Positions 43,247 to 51,197 of a DNA stretch of 64,000 nucleotides are shown piece after piece (position 1 is the stretch's first letter; the number at the start of each line of letters is the position of its first letter). The stretch spans positions 62,001 through 126,000 of the forward strand of contig JAUIKS010000003.1 in assembly GCA_030430565.1 (NCBI GenBank). The letters run 5' to 3'. The position numbers and the translations under genes are program-made. This DNA comes from Polyangia bacterium (GTDB taxonomy: Bacteria; Myxococcota_A; Polyangia; Nannocystales; Nannocystaceae). The notes under the pieces were generated by a model that saw only the letters and a list, made by a program, of their open reading frames with translations, was not told the origin of the DNA and did no database searches.

Positions 43247-45178
43247 ATGTCCCTCTCCGCTCCGAAGCTAGCGAGCCGCGTTGATCGCGAGGCGCTGGTC
43301 TTGGGTCACCGCCTGCAGCTCGTGCTCGACACCCTCGAGCAGCTGCGGCGGCTCACGGTGACGCTGCTGCGGTACACGCCCGACGAGCCCGCGCAGATCG
43401 ACGCGTGGCTCGAGCGGGCGGGCTTCGCGGCCGGCGCCGCCGGCTTCTATCGCCAGCCGCAGCTGCTCGCGCGCGTACGCGGCGCGAACACGCCGCCCGA
43501 CGAGCCGATCTTCGCCTGGGCCGCCGGACTGCGTGATGACCCCGTCATCCGGTTTCACATGTTCGCGCTGCGCGAGCTCGGCGAGGACCTGACGCAGCTG
43601 CGCAATCGCCTCAAGGGCGTGGCCTGGATCTACTACCAAGATGTCCGCAACGCGGCGCTGGTGTTCCCCGCGCTGGACATCGCCCAGGCGATCCCCGCTG
43701 ACTTCGACTGGCGCGAGTATCACACCTACAAGACCGTAGAGCCAGGTGCCAACCCCGAGCGCGAGATCTGCTGGACCAAGCCCAACATCGACTACGGCGG
43801 CGAGGGGCTGATCGTCAGCGCCTCGATCCCGCTGTACCGCCGAGATGTCTTCTTCGGGCTGTGGAGCATTGACGTCCCGGTGAACTTCTTGGTCAGCGCG
43901 AGCATGCGGCAGACCCCGCTCGCCGCCGGGCAGTGCGACTTCATCACCGACGCCGACGGCAACCTGTTGATGCACCCGACCTTCGCCGCCGAGATCAACC
44001 GCGAGAAGGGGACCATCCACCACAAGACGCTCGCGGAGCTCGACATCGGCTTCGACGGGATCTCGCTCGCGGAGCTGCGCGCGTCGAGCGGCGGCGCGTT
44101 CTTGCTGCGGGCGCGCGACGGCAGCGCGCGGCGCTGCGCGTACCAGATCATCGACGGCCTCGACTGGATGCTGTTCTCGACCGTGCCCGCGCCCGAGGCC
44201 GCGACGGAGGCCGGCAGCCCAGCGCACGACACGCTGGTCAGCCTCAGCGACAGCCTGTCCGACAGCGCGGGCGAGGGCGGCGGTGACGATGAGGACCCGC
44301 TGCAGGGCGCCGTGTTCAAGGGTCGCTATCGGCTGCAGCGACGGCTCGGCTCGGGCGGGCACGGCGTCGTCTACCGCGCGCTCGATCTCGAGCTCGACCG
44401 CGCCGTCGCGATTAAGGTGCTGCGGCGCGTGTCCGCGGGGGACCGACGGCGGCGCGGCCGGTTTATGCGTGAGGGCAGCGTGGCGCGCCGCGTCGCGCAT
44501 CCCAACGCGGTGCGCGTGCTCGACCACGGCGTCGACGGCGGGCGCCCCTATCTCGTGATGGAGCTGCTCTCCGGACGCTCGCTCGCCGACCGGCTGCGCG
44601 ACGAGGGGCGGCTGTCGATCGCGGAGTCCCTCGAGCTCGCGGCCACGGCGGCGGATGTGCTCGTCGCGCTCCACTCGATGCGGCTGATCCATCGCGACGT
44701 GAAGCCCGCCAACCTGTTCCTGCACGACGGCGCGCGAGCGCAGCTCAAGCTGCTCGACTTCGGGCTCGCCAAGGTCGTCAATGAGCTGGGCCAGCGCGAC
44801 GGCACGGTGACGCAGCCCGGTCAGCTCATCGGGACGCCGACCTACATGGCGCCGGAGATGGCGACCGACGCGAGGATCGAGGCGCGCGCCGACGTGTACT
44901 CCCTCGGCGTCTCGCTGTTCGAGCTGCTCGTCGGCGAGCCGCCGTTCTCCAGCGCCCAGGGCGGCCCGATGCAGATCGTGCTCAAGCACCTGCGCGAGGA
45001 GCCGCCGCGCCTCTCGCGGCTGCGCCCCGAGGTCCCGCCGGAGCTCGAGCAGCTCGTCGCGCGCATGCTGGCGAAGGATCCCGCCGCGCGCCCCGACGCC
45101 GCGCAGACCCGCCGCGCGCTCGTCGAGATCTTGGCCGCGCTCACGCGTCACGGGGACGCCGCGCAGGCGTGCTCGTAG
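43247..45178 (+). CDS. Ser/Thr protein kinase with N-terminal Cache-like sensor
   Basis: The 643-residue protein has an N-terminal region (about 20-330) resembling a double Cache/PDC sensor (VAWIYYQDVRNAALVFPALD, SASIPLYRRDVFFGLWSIDVP, DFITDADGNLLMHPTF). A short acidic linker leads to a Hanks-type kinase (about 360-640) with GSGGHGVVYRA, the AIKVL lysine, HRDVKPANLF near 482, DFGLAK near 503 and GTPTYMAPE. No membrane helix is apparent around the Cache part, although Cache domains normally sit outside the cell. It may therefore sense a cytoplasmic ligand. It lies alone, convergent with the PhyH-like gene. Confidence 0.85.
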   Translation: MSLSAPKLASRVDREALVLGHRLQLVLDTLEQLRRLTVTLLRYTPDEPAQIDAWLERAGFAAGAAGFYRQPQLLARVRGANTPPDEPIFAWAAGLRDDPVIRFHMFALRELGEDLTQLRNRLKGVAWIYYQDVRNAALVFPALDIAQAIPADFDWREYHTYKTVEPGANPEREICWTKPNIDYGGEGLIVSASIPLYRRDVFFGLWSIDVPVNFLVSASMRQTPLAAGQCDFITDADGNLLMHPTFAAEINREKGTIHHKTLAELDIGFDGISLAELRASSGGAFLLRARDGSARRCAYQIIDGLDWMLFSTVPAPEAATEAGSPAHDTLVSLSDSLSDSAGEGGGDDEDPLQGAVFKGRYRLQRRLGSGGHGVVYRALDLELDRAVAIKVLRRVSAGDRRRRGRFMREGSVARRVAHPNAVRVLDHGVDGGRPYLVMELLSGRSLADRLRDEGRLSIAESLELAATAADVLVALHSMRLIHRDVKPANLFLHDGARAQLKLLDFGLAKVVNELGQRDGTVTQPGQLIGTPTYMAPEMATDARIEARADVYSLGVSLFELLVGEPPFSSAQGGPMQIVLKHLREEPPRLSRLRPEVPPELEQLVARMLAKDPAARPDAAQTRRALVEILAALTRHGDAAQACS

Positions 45179-45184
45179 GCGCCG

Positions 45185-46231
45185 TCAGGTCTCTTCCCAC
45201 GGGTCGAGCGCGAGCAAGCGTCGACCCAGCGGGCCGTAGGGGAAGGGCGCGTAGCCCTCGCGCTCGAGCCCGCCGCACCGCCGTGACACGTAGTCGGGGT
45301 GCTCGCCGCGTAGGTACCACGCTCGCTGCCGCGCGGCGTAGACCCTGTTGTTCGGGACATCTGGCAAATAGGTCAGGTAGATCGCCTGCCGCGGGCGCGC
45401 GCCGTCGTTGCGATCCTCGCTCATGTGCGGCATTCGAAAGTCCCAGATCAGCAGGTCGCCCGCGGCGACGGGGATGGACTCGAAGCGCTCGAGCAGCGCG
45501 GCGTCGCGGCGCCGCGTCAGGTGCGTGGAGTTGCCCCAGCGCCGCGGGTTACGCCCGTGCAGGCCGACGCGTTCGAAGTAGGCGCGACACTCGCGGTGAA
45601 AGCCCGGGATCGTACAAAAGCCCCCGGCGCCCGGCTCCAGGGCGTCGCTCACCGCGACCAGCCCTTGTAACGGGTGCCAGAAGCGCAGCGCGTCGGGCTC
45701 CCAGCGCTCACGCCCGCCGGGGTCCTTCACGGCGCGCACCCCTTGAAAATGCTCGATCGGGTGGATGTCGAGGTGCGGGCCGGTGCCGCGCTGGATCGGG
45801 CGGCGCGCGCCGGGGCGCTCCGCCACGCGCGTCGGCACCCGGTAGGCGCAGCGGTTGAGGTAGGCGTACAGCCGTCGCGGATCAAAGGGGCCGTAGGCGT
45901 TCGGCCACAGCGCGTCACGACCGGCGCCGCGCGAGGTGGCGTAGGTCGCGGCGAGCAGCTCGACGAAGACCTGGTAGACCGACGGGAGCGCGCGCAGCTC
46001 GGCCATGGCCGGGAGGTGATAGAGCTCGAGGAAGCCGCCGAAGCCGCTGCCGAAGGCCTTGAGCCGCCCGGCGGTGCCCTCGAGGTCGTCCGGATCGACT
46101 CCGTGACTTCGCAGGGTCGCCTCGAGCTCGCGGCGGTGCCGCTCGAGCAGCGCCGCCGGGACCACGCCCTTGACCACGAGGTAGCCGCGTTCGCGGAAGC
46201 GGTCGATGTCCTCGGCTCGCAGCGCGCTCAC
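45185..46231 (-). CDS. Phytanoyl-CoA dioxygenase (PhyH) family protein
   Basis: A GTG at 46231 that overlaps the upstream TGA (GTGA) starts a 348-residue protein. The PhyH fold is indicated by FRERGYLVVKGVVP near residue 9, the iron site HLDIHP at about 153-157, the distal His in FRMPHMSEDRND near 269, and the oxoglutarate-binding Arg in RPRQAIYLTYLPD. These Fe(II)/2-oxoglutarate enzymes hydroxylate or halogenate small molecules. An open frame to 46408 overlaps the DUF1963 gene and is not used. It is the last gene of an operon with two DUF1963 genes. Confidence 0.82.
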   Translation of the reverse strand: MSALRAEDIDRFRERGYLVVKGVVPAALLERHRRELEATLRSHGVDPDDLEGTAGRLKAFGSGFGGFLELYHLPAMAELRALPSVYQVFVELLAATYATSRGAGRDALWPNAYGPFDPRRLYAYLNRCAYRVPTRVAERPGARRPIQRGTGPHLDIHPIEHFQGVRAVKDPGGRERWEPDALRFWHPLQGLVAVSDALEPGAGGFCTIPGFHRECRAYFERVGLHGRNPRRWGNSTHLTRRRDAALLERFESIPVAAGDLLIWDFRMPHMSEDRNDGARPRQAIYLTYLPDVPNNRVYAARQRAWYLRGEHPDYVSRRCGGLEREGYAPFPYGPLGRRLLALDPWEET

Positions 46232-47193
46232 GTCAGCGTCACCATGTCCCACGTCCGCTGGTCCGCGCAGCGCGGGCAGTGAAACACGTGCAGGAGGGTG
46301 TCGCCGAAGTGGTAGCCCGGCTCGCAGACCGAGACCGGCGCGCCCTCCGGGGGCGGCCAGTTTTCGTCGTTCACCTCCGCCGCCCACTGCTCGGGCGTGG
46401 GTCGCCACCAGTCTACGAAGCGTTCATCGTTAAAGGTCAGCAGGTGCGTCAGCCTGTGCCCGGCGGGGCAGCGGGGCGGCTCGTGCAGCGAGAATTCCCC
46501 GCGCACGACCATCTGCTGCAGCGGCGGGTGGCCGCCGAGCTTGATGCCCGGCGCGGTGCTCTCCGCGCAGTAGATCTCGCTCGGCACGCCGCCGAGCTCC
46601 CCGCGAAAGCGCGTGTCCAAGACGTCGCAGGGGTCCGGCGGCGCGCGCCATTCGTACTCCCACTCCGAGAAGTGCGGGAGATCGTCGACCTGCTCCAGGT
46701 GCAGCACGCACGGCCGGACCAGGTAGTCCTTGGGCGTCGCCGGGACGTGTCGCGGCGCCCGGGCGCGCGGCGCGGTCACGTCGGCGATTCGGCGCCAGAA
46801 CCACGCGGTGCTGGGCAGCCGCACCTCGTCGTCGTCTCGGTGCAGGCGCGAGCACCACATCATCTGCAGCAGGTCGCTCCCGGCGGGGAATAGCTCATCC
46901 AGCAGCGCGTGGTCGGGGCGCGCGCCGCCGGCCGCCAGCGCGTCGTCGCGGCGCACCTGCATCACCGGGTACAGCGGCGCCCGATCGCCCTCGGGATCAA
47001 CATGGGGGATCGGGCAGGTCGGCCACGGCTCGTCCGCAGGCCACAGCAGCTCGCCGCCGAGCTTGCTCGCGGCTCGATCCGCGACGAGCCCCGGGCGGGG
47101 GTGCAGGCGGATCGCCGGGCGAATATGGTCTCGAAGCCAGGGCATGCGCCCGAGCAGGTCGACGCTCAAGGGCCTAGAGCGGGGCGGCGCCAC
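46228..47193 (-). CDS. DUF1963 (YwqG-like) protein, copy 2
   Basis: The 321-residue protein has the DUF1963 marks: SKLGGELLWPADEPWPTCPI near residues 43-62 and GIKLGGHPPLQQMVV near 219. Paired Cys/His near the C-terminus (PPRCPAGH, FHCPRCADQRTWD) could bind zinc. It is a paralogue of the next gene upstream, with the same domain order and about half of the residues identical. Function of the family is unknown. It starts with GTG, and its TGA overlaps the PhyH start. Confidence 0.75.
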   Translation of the reverse strand: MAPPRSRPLSVDLLGRMPWLRDHIRPAIRLHPRPGLVADRAASKLGGELLWPADEPWPTCPIPHVDPEGDRAPLYPVMQVRRDDALAAGGARPDHALLDELFPAGSDLLQMMWCSRLHRDDDEVRLPSTAWFWRRIADVTAPRARAPRHVPATPKDYLVRPCVLHLEQVDDLPHFSEWEYEWRAPPDPCDVLDTRFRGELGGVPSEIYCAESTAPGIKLGGHPPLQQMVVRGEFSLHEPPRCPAGHRLTHLLTFNDERFVDWWRPTPEQWAAEVNDENWPPPEGAPVSVCEPGYHFGDTLLHVFHCPRCADQRTWDMVTLT

Positions 47194-47222
47194 GATGACG
47201 GCGAGCGTAGCACGGGCGCGGG

Positions 47223-48179
47223 CTAGCTCAGCGTGACGAACGAGCTGATCGGCCAGCCGGGGCAGCGGCGGCAGACGAGGACGTGCAGCAGGTGATCGCC
47301 GAGCAGGGCGCCCGGCTCGCGCAGCACCGTCCGCAGCGCGACGCCTTCGAAGGGGTCACGCTCGTCGTCGTCATCGACGGGCGGATGCCGCCAGTAGTCG
47401 TAGAACCACTCGTCGGCGAAGGTCAGCAGGTTGTCGAGCGGGTGCCCGGCGTCGCAGCGCGGCGGCGAGCCCTGCGAGAACGGCCCGGCGACGATCATCT
47501 GCTGCAAGCAGACGTGGCCGCCGAGCTTGATGCCGGGCGCGGTGCTCTCGTCGCAGTAGACCCCGCTGGGGTCGTCCCCCAGCTCCTCACGGAACTCGGC
47601 GTTCATGACCTCGCAGGGGTCCGGCGGCGGGAGCCAGCGGAAGTCCCAGGCCTCGAAGTGCGGGAGGTCGTCGACCCGCTCCGGGTGAAGCGCGCAGTCG
47701 ATCACCTGAAAGTCGCTCGCGGCGGGGATGTGTCGGGGCGGTCGAGCGCGGGGCGCCGTCACGTCCGCGGCGCGCCGCCAGAACACGAAGGGTCTCGGCG
47801 CCCGCGCCCTGCCCTCTTCCTCTTGTGTCCCCTTGTGCAGGTGAGAGCACCACATCAGCTGGAGCAGGTCCGCGTCGGCGGGGAAGTACTCGGCGAGCGT
47901 GTCCGCGCGGCGCAGCTGCATCACCGGGTAGAGCGGCGCGCGATCGGTGGCCGGGTCGACGTGGGGGATCGGGCAGGTCGGCCACGGCGCGTCCGCAGGC
48001 CACAGCAGCGCGCCGCCGAGCTTGCTCGCCGTCCGCGACCGGACGAAGCCCGGCCGCGGGTGCAGGCGGATGGCCGGTCGAACATGTCGGCGGAGGAACG
48101 GCATCCGCCCCACGAAGTCGAAGCTCGGCGGGCGTGAGCGCGGCGGCACGGCGACGAGGGTACTACGCGCGTCGTGCAC
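47223..48179 (-). CDS. DUF1963 (YwqG-like) protein, copy 1
   Basis: The 318-residue protein is the tandem paralogue of the next gene. It shares PAIRLHPRPGFV near residue 35, SKLGGALLWPADAPWPTCPI, GIKLGGHVCLQQM and the Cys-rich end (SPPRCDAGH, VCRRCPG). The GTG start directly abuts the TGA of the upstream 113-residue gene, so the genes are coupled. The loop around residues 110-135 differs most between the two copies. Confidence 0.75.
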   Translation of the reverse strand: MHDARSTLVAVPPRSRPPSFDFVGRMPFLRRHVRPAIRLHPRPGFVRSRTASKLGGALLWPADAPWPTCPIPHVDPATDRAPLYPVMQLRRADTLAEYFPADADLLQLMWCSHLHKGTQEEEGRARAPRPFVFWRRAADVTAPRARPPRHIPAASDFQVIDCALHPERVDDLPHFEAWDFRWLPPPDPCEVMNAEFREELGDDPSGVYCDESTAPGIKLGGHVCLQQMIVAGPFSQGSPPRCDAGHPLDNLLTFADEWFYDYWRHPPVDDDDERDPFEGVALRTVLREPGALLGDHLLHVLVCRRCPGWPISSFVTLS

Positions 48180-48521
48180 TCAGGGCGCGAGGCTGCGCGG
48201 GCGCCCGTCGATCAGGTCCGTGTTGCGGGCGCGAAAGCTCGTCCACGTCTCGCCCGCGCGGACGCGCTCGGCGAGCAGCTTCATGAACAGCCACGTGATC
48301 ATGGCGTTGTACTTCGCCTCGACGCCCAGCGCCTTCACGAGCCGACGCAGCGCGTCGTCAAAGCGCGCGAGCGCCTCGTGGGCGCCGTACTCGCGCAGGT
48401 ACAGCCACGCGACGTAGACGTGCGCCTCGTGGGTGAAGCGGCTCGCCTCGAGCTGGGCCGCTTCGAATCGCGCGATCGTCAAGGCGCCCAGCTCGTCGCT
48501 CGTCTCGCGCGGCGCGGTCAC
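48180..48521 (-). CDS. Conserved hypothetical helical protein
   Basis: The 113-residue protein is all-helical in appearance, with FTHEAHVYVAWLYLREYG at about 29-46 and YNAMITWLFMKLLAERV at about 70-86. I recognise the general pattern (H-x-x-H-x-x-x-A-W-x-Y-L, then I-T-W) from unnamed bacterial proteins but no function. It overlaps the upstream ribbon-helix-helix-like gene by 4 bp and abuts the DUF1963 gene. Confidence 0.65.
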   Translation of the reverse strand: MTAPRETSDELGALTIARFEAAQLEASRFTHEAHVYVAWLYLREYGAHEALARFDDALRRLVKALGVEAKYNAMITWLFMKLLAERVRAGETWTSFRARNTDLIDGRPRSLAP

Positions 48522-48790
48522 GAGCCCTCGCGCAGCAGGTGGCTGTCCGCCGCCGTCAGGTCGAGGCGGTAGACCTTCTTGAGGTCCGCGATGGTCTGCA
48601 GGGACTCCGCCGAGAACGGCGTCTTGCCCTCAAAGACGTGCAGGCAGATCCCCTCGAGGAGGTCGCCGAGCGAGATGTCGTGGAATTCCGCGAGCGCCTT
48701 GAGCACCTTCAGGATGCGGGACTCAATGCGAACGCCTGTTTGGCTCCGCGTCACGGCGCGGCGCGTGGATTTTCTGGGTGGGGGTGGCAT
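48518..48790 (-). CDS. Small ribbon-helix-helix-like protein, possible operon regulator
   Basis: The 90-residue protein begins with a basic, Pro-rich stretch. SQTGVRIESRILKVLKALAE and HDISLGDLLEGICLHVFEG at about 16-55 read like the strand-helix-helix of an RHH DNA-binding fold. GAGG lies about five bases before the ATG. It is the first gene of a tightly packed operon (48790 to 45185). A 10-bp palindrome overlaps the likely promoter just upstream, which suggests autoregulation. Confidence 0.6.
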   Translation of the reverse strand: MPPPPRKSTRRAVTRSQTGVRIESRILKVLKALAEFHDISLGDLLEGICLHVFEGKTPFSAESLQTIADLKKVYRLDLTAADSHLLREGS

Positions 48791-48808
48791 CAGGCCTCAG
48801 CGCTTACC

Positions 48809-48836
48809 AGTGTACCATGGTAACAAAATAACACAA
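48809..48836 (-). promoter_or_regulatory. Promoter with palindromic operator
   Basis: On the minus strand, TTGTGT (48831-48836) and TACACT (48809-48814) are 16 bp apart and could be a -35 and -10 pair about 20 bp before the RHH-like gene. The perfect palindrome TACCATGGTA (48813-48822) overlaps the -10 box. A wider inverted pair TTACC/GGTAA spans 48804-48823. This is an operator-like arrangement for a dimeric repressor. Confidence 0.5.
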
Positions 48837-48988
48837 GCGGCCGGGGGCGAGGCCTGCGTAGGGCGCGAACTGCCCCCCGATCCGCGACCTGTGCGTGATG
48901 GCTGATGAATTTCGGCGGTCACCCCGGACGTGCCCACAACGTGACCCCGACGCGTCCATGTCGTCAGGTTGTGTGGCTGTCCGAAGGG

Positions 48989-49918
48989 TCAGGCGCGGAG
49001 CGTCGGGAGCGTGACGCCGGCGTCTGCGAGCGCGGTGACGAGCGCGTCCGCGTCGAGCGGCTTCGCGATGAAGCCGCGGACGCCGAGCGCTTGGCACTTT
49101 CGTGTCCACATCGGGTCCACCGTGCTCGTGAGCATCAGGATCGTGTAGCGCTGGCCCGGGAGCACCGCGCGGATCGCGTGCAGCGTCGCCAAGCCGTCCA
49201 TATCCGGCATGACGCGGTCGAGGAGGATCACGTCGACGTCGCGCGCGCAGAGGTGCTTGAGCGCGTCGGAGCCGTGGGGCGCGACCGTGACCGCGAAGCC
49301 TTGGGTCGCGAGGAAGTGTCGGAGCAGCGTCTGCGTCAACCGGTCGTCGTCGACGACCAGCACCCGCTGCGCCGGGCCGTCGCGCGTCGCCGCGTAGCGC
49401 TTGACGTGGGCGCCCGCCAGCTCGAGCGCGCTTCGCCTCAACTCGATGTGCGAGACCACCACGCGCCCGAGCATGCGCAGCGCCTCGAGCTGCTCGTTCG
49501 TGAGCCGGCGCGGCTTCGTGTCGATGACGCACAGCGCGCCGATGGAGAGCTGCTCGGCGGTCACCAGCCGAACGCCGGCGTAGTAGCGAATTCCGGGGGG
49601 TCCGTGCACGAGCGGGTTGTCGGCGAAGCGTCGGTCCGCGAGCGTGTCAGGGACCTCGAAGACCGTGCTCTCGAGGATCGTGTAGGCGCAGAAGGCGTGC
49701 TCACGCGGCGTCCCGGTCAGCGTCGTGCCGACGCGCGCCAAGAACCACTGGCGATGTTGGTCGACGAGGCTGACCAGCGCGACGGGCGTACGGCATACGT
49801 GGGCCGTGATCGCGCTCAGATCGTCGAGCACCTCGTCGGGCCCTGAGTTGAGGAGCTGGAGCGCCCGGAGCGCGCGGAGGCGCTCGGTCTCGTTCTCAGG
49901 ATATGGCGCTTGAGACAT
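48989..49918 (-). CDS. GAF domain - receiver protein
   Basis: The 309-residue protein has an N-terminal GAF domain (about 25-165; VCRTPVALVSLVDQHRQWFL, FCAYTILE, RYYAGVRLVT, IGALCVIDTKPR) and a C-terminal receiver domain (about 187-305) with VLVVDDDRLTQTLL, the phospho-acceptor in ILLDRVMPDMDG, and the conserved Lys in FIAKPLD. There is no output domain. It would take part in a phosphorelay, perhaps with the Hpt protein encoded immediately upstream, whose stop is 3 bp away. Confidence 0.88.
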   Translation of the reverse strand: MSQAPYPENETERLRALRALQLLNSGPDEVLDDLSAITAHVCRTPVALVSLVDQHRQWFLARVGTTLTGTPREHAFCAYTILESTVFEVPDTLADRRFADNPLVHGPPGIRYYAGVRLVTAEQLSIGALCVIDTKPRRLTNEQLEALRMLGRVVVSHIELRRSALELAGAHVKRYAATRDGPAQRVLVVDDDRLTQTLLRHFLATQGFAVTVAPHGSDALKHLCARDVDVILLDRVMPDMDGLATLHAIRAVLPGQRYTILMLTSTVDPMWTRKCQALGVRGFIAKPLDADALVTALADAGVTLPTLRA

Positions 49919-49921
49919 GTC

Positions 49922-50749
49922 TTACCCGTCCCCCGGGGGGAACTCGTCAAGGGCGCGCAGCGTCGTGTCGAGCGCGTGGTCAAACGTCGCCGAGAGCGAC
50001 CGGCTGCGGTCAGCGTCGCCGTCGAGCGCCCGTTCCTCGTAGCTCGCGGCGAGCTCGGCGAGCCGCCGCGCGCCGACCGAGGCCGCGATCGACTTGAGGG
50101 TGTGCGCCGCGAGCCGCGTGCTGCTCGCGTCCGCGCGCTCGACCGCGTGACGGAGCTCGTCGGCGCGGCGAGCGAGCTCGTGGCGCGCCTGCGCGACGAG
50201 CTGCAGGAGCAGCTCCGGCGAGGACTTCGCCAGCCGTCGCAGCTTCTCGAGGGCCGCGGAGGCGAGGACCGCGGACTCGCGGTCGTCGTCGTCGGCGCTC
50301 GCGGAGCGGCTCGGCTCAAGCGCGCTCCGCAGCGCGGCGGCGTCGAGCGGCCTGGTCAAGACGCGGTCCATCCCGGCCGCGATCCAGCGAGCGTGATTCA
50401 CCGGGGGCGCCCGCTCGAGCAGCCCGACGATGAGCGGTCGGTCATTCGCGTCGCAGCCTCGGCGGAGGCGGCGCGCCAGCTCGACGCCAAACGACGTGTC
50501 CTCGTCCGCGGCGACCAGGATCAGGATCGCGTCGAATCGCCCGCGCGCGGCGCTCGCAAGACGGTCATCGCCGCCGGTGGAGATCTCGAGCTCCGCGGGG
50601 AGTTCACGGATTACCTCTTGCTCACTACTGCTTATTAAAGAGCCTAGGTTTTTTGTTACCAAGAGGACGCGAGGGGGGCGCGTAGTCGCGCTCGTTTCTA
50701 TGTTCTTCACGCGCTCCATCGAATGCGAAGATCTTTCGAATCGTAGCAT
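49922..50749 (-). CDS. Pseudo-receiver - Hpt phosphotransfer protein
   Basis: Residues about 25-150 resemble a receiver (RVLLVTKNLGSLI, FDAILILVAA, MDRVLTRPLD) but lack the acidic pocket and the phospho-acceptor Asp. Residues about 170-270 form a helical Hpt domain with the phospho-acceptor His in LAAHTLKSIAASVGA. It could carry phosphate between a histidine kinase and the GAF-receiver protein just downstream. The ATG at 50719 is an alternative start that removes ten residues. Confidence 0.78.
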   Translation of the reverse strand: MLRFERSSHSMERVKNIETSATTRPPRVLLVTKNLGSLISSSEQEVIRELPAELEISTGGDDRLASAARGRFDAILILVAADEDTSFGVELARRLRRGCDANDRPLIVGLLERAPPVNHARWIAAGMDRVLTRPLDAAALRSALEPSRSASADDDDRESAVLASAALEKLRRLAKSSPELLLQLVAQARHELARRADELRHAVERADASSTRLAAHTLKSIAASVGARRLAELAASYEERALDGDADRSRSLSATFDHALDTTLRALDEFPPGDG

Positions 50750-51121
50750 CCTGACACGCGCGCCATCGCGGTTATATCGCGCGTCGCGTCAGGTTTTGCC
50801 TCGGCGCGCGGGGCGCCGCTGCAACAGGAGGGGCGGGCAATTGGGACTACATGCAATCTTAGCAGGGACCGCTTCGAATCCTTCGAATCTGGGGACGGGC
50901 GCTCTCGCGCCCCGAGCACCATCGTCGGCCGGACGCGGAGCGGTTCCACGGCGGTTTGAGTCACGCAGAGTTAGCATACGTTGTAGCGAGTCGCCTCAGT
51001 TGACCCACGACTACATGTGTTTAACAGCGTTTCTTAAGAGGTCTTAATGAATCAATGTTTCGCGTTTTTCTAGTGAAGGAGGATTAACCAAATAGTCGTA
51101 CTTGACCAGTGGTGCCGCGTA
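50750..51121. other. AT-richer intergenic region
   Basis: No gene is seen. The region is markedly richer in A+T than the rest of the window, especially at 50960-51100, and probably holds divergent promoters. It contains a direct repeat cttcgaatc/cttcgaatc (50872-50889) and a strong ribosome-site-like AGGAGG (51077-51082) not followed by a sensible start at normal distance. Confidence 0.45.
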
Positions 51122-51197
51122 CTCCCTCGATTACTCTGACAGTGAAGCCGAGGGCGGAATCTGCAAAGCCCTCAGTCCGCAGCGAGGGAGAGTCATG
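51122..51197 (+). promoter_or_regulatory. Structured leader hiding a ribosome site
   Basis: CTCCCTCG (51122-51129) is an exact complement of CGAGGGAG (51183-51190), which contains the ribosome site of the ATG at 51195. Between the arms two mutually exclusive hairpins are possible: GAGGGC/GCCCTC (51150-51155 with 51168-51173), or GCGGA/TCCGC (51154-51158 with 51176-51180). This is the layout of a translation-controlling RNA switch or thermometer. No known riboswitch family was matched. Confidence 0.45.

Noticed and set aside
50868-50900. tRNA-like TTCGAATCC sequence
   Set aside because: It is a short direct repeat (cttcgaatc twice); no cloverleaf can be drawn.
51122-51190. Cyclic-di-GMP (GEMM) riboswitch
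   Set aside because: A GCAAAGCC string is present as in GEMM, but the upstream GGCAAACC element and the tetraloop-receptor layout are missing.
51102-51194. Upstream TTG start for the MYXO-CTERM protein
   Set aside because: It would put about 30 polar residues ahead of the signal peptide. The ATG at 51195 has a good ribosome site and is followed directly by the signal sequence.
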